Origin: Caulobacter henricii
Lineage (GTDB): Bacteria; Pseudomonadota; Alphaproteobacteria; Caulobacterales; Caulobacteraceae
DNA length: 64,000 nt
Assembly (NCBI RefSeq): GCF_001414055.1
Contig: NZ_CP013002.1
Location: 863,501 to 927,500 of the forward strand
Reading direction: 5' to 3'
Part shown: in pieces, positions 63,699 to 64,000 of the stretch
Position numbering within the stretch: position 1 is the stretch's first letter
How the letters are laid out: the number at the start of each line of letters is the position of its first letter
Made by a program: the position numbers and the translations under genes
The notes under the pieces: model-generated
What the model was told of the DNA's origin: nothing
Databases searched by the model: none
Seen by the model: the letters and a program-made list of their open reading frames with translations, nothing else

Positions 63699-63727
63699 TT
63701 GACTGGGTTTGGTGGTTTCTTTAGAAG
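63699..63727 (+). promoter_or_regulatory. rRNA-operon promoter candidate 4
   Basis: -35 TTGACT (63699-63704), 17-nt spacer, -10 TAGAAG (63722-63727), discriminator CTGCC. An A/T-rich stretch (63671-63696) lies just upstream, where an UP element would be. Confidence 0.82.
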
Positions 63728-63798
63728 CTGCCAACTCTTCCGGGAATGCCTTCGGGCTGAGCGGATTGAGAAATTCAAAACGTTTTGTAAAAAACGGT

Positions 63799-63827
63799 TT
63801 GACACGGAATTCGGGGTTGGATAGATA
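63799..63827 (+). promoter_or_regulatory. rRNA-operon promoter candidate 5, nearest to 16S
   Basis: -35 TTGACA (63799-63804), 17-nt spacer, -10 TAGATA (63822-63827), discriminator GCCGCC. An A/T-rich block with GTAAAAAAC lies directly upstream. Confidence 0.85.
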
Positions 63828-63829
63828 GC

Positions 63830-64000
63830 CGCCTCCGCCGACACCGGGCGTTAAGCGGTGGTGCTGCTGAGAGGCGGTTCTGGGAGCTTCGGCTCTGGGT
63901 CTTTGACATTGTTGATTTGGAAAGAGAAACGCAGGCGGCGGCGCTCTGGCGATGGACTGAAAAGGTTCATCTCGAACGCTGACAAATGCGGTCTCTTGAA
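63830..64000 (+). other. Leader of a ribosomal RNA operon; 16S gene outside the window
   Basis: No ORF is present. A boxA-like GGTCTTTGACATT (63897-63909) is the expected antitermination site in pre-16S leaders. The rest, with GGAAAGAGAAACGCAGG and the TCTCTTGAA end, matches the type of leader that precedes 16S rRNA in Caulobacter-like genomes. Mature 16S should begin just after base 64000. Confidence 0.75.

Overview
This is a high-GC alphaproteobacterial chromosome segment, most likely from Caulobacteraceae (Caulobacter or a close relative). The strongest marker is a complete holdfast-anchor cluster, hfaA-hfaB-hfaD plus the linked ABC-F gene (hfaC), read on the minus strand at 56.8-61.4 kb. 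Supporting markers are the DUF2336 and PAS_5 proteins, the OPT transporter and the glnE neighbourhood. I see no insertion sequence, prophage or CRISPR array, so this reads as core chromosome. The window ends in the promoter and leader region of a ribosomal RNA operon; the 16S gene itself lies outside.

Layout. 0-5.5 kb: the end of a PDZ-domain (DegP/HtrA-like) protease, an OmpR-type two-component pair and glnE. 5.5-7.6 kb: a compact unit with an EF-hand protein, an ECF sigma factor, a one-pass membrane protein (likely anti-sigma) and a CnrX/ZraP-like periplasmic protein. 7.7-17.7 kb: msrPQ, an M19 dipeptidase, radC, map, a desaturase with a small membrane partner, sfsA, a CinA-type protein, tRNA-Leu(UAA), a small cytochrome c and an amidohydrolase. 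17.8-23.8 kb: an S9 peptidase and the methionine importer metNI...metQ, split by two small unknown genes.

23.9-30.3 kb is the most interesting accessory unit: a GntR regulator, a TonB-dependent receptor, an MFS transporter, a RutA-like flavin monooxygenase and a RutB-like amidohydrolase, all on the plus strand. It has the shape of a complete outer-membrane-to-cytoplasm pathway for an unknown (probably N-heterocyclic or amide) nutrient. 30.3-45.9 kb is mixed metabolism: a TorF-type porin, an SDR, queF, nitroreductase, Nudix, cysE, glutamine cyclotransferase, OPT transporter, phoH, gamma carbonic anhydrase, two methyltransferases, a GMC oxidoreductase-AKR-globin run and a PAS_5 protein. Upstream of phoH, on its strand, is a gene-free stretch of about 300 nt that ends in a good intrinsic terminator just before the phoH start. 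It is a candidate small RNA or attenuating leader.

46-56.5 kb holds an unknown Cys/Pro-rich secreted protein, a large M16 lipoprotein protease, a DUF2336 pair, an SsuABC/ThiXYZ-type ABC transporter and a MASE1 hybrid histidine kinase. 56.8-61.4 kb is the hfa cluster. HfaD is built of eight regular repeats of about 47 residues, and HfaA carries a similar motif. 61.5-63.2 kb has a rhomboid protease, a CBS protein and an Rrf2 regulator. 63.3-64.0 kb has at least four, possibly five, tandem sigma-70-type promoters with 17-nt spacers, followed by a boxA-like leader. All functions are inferred from sequence recognition only; no searches were run.
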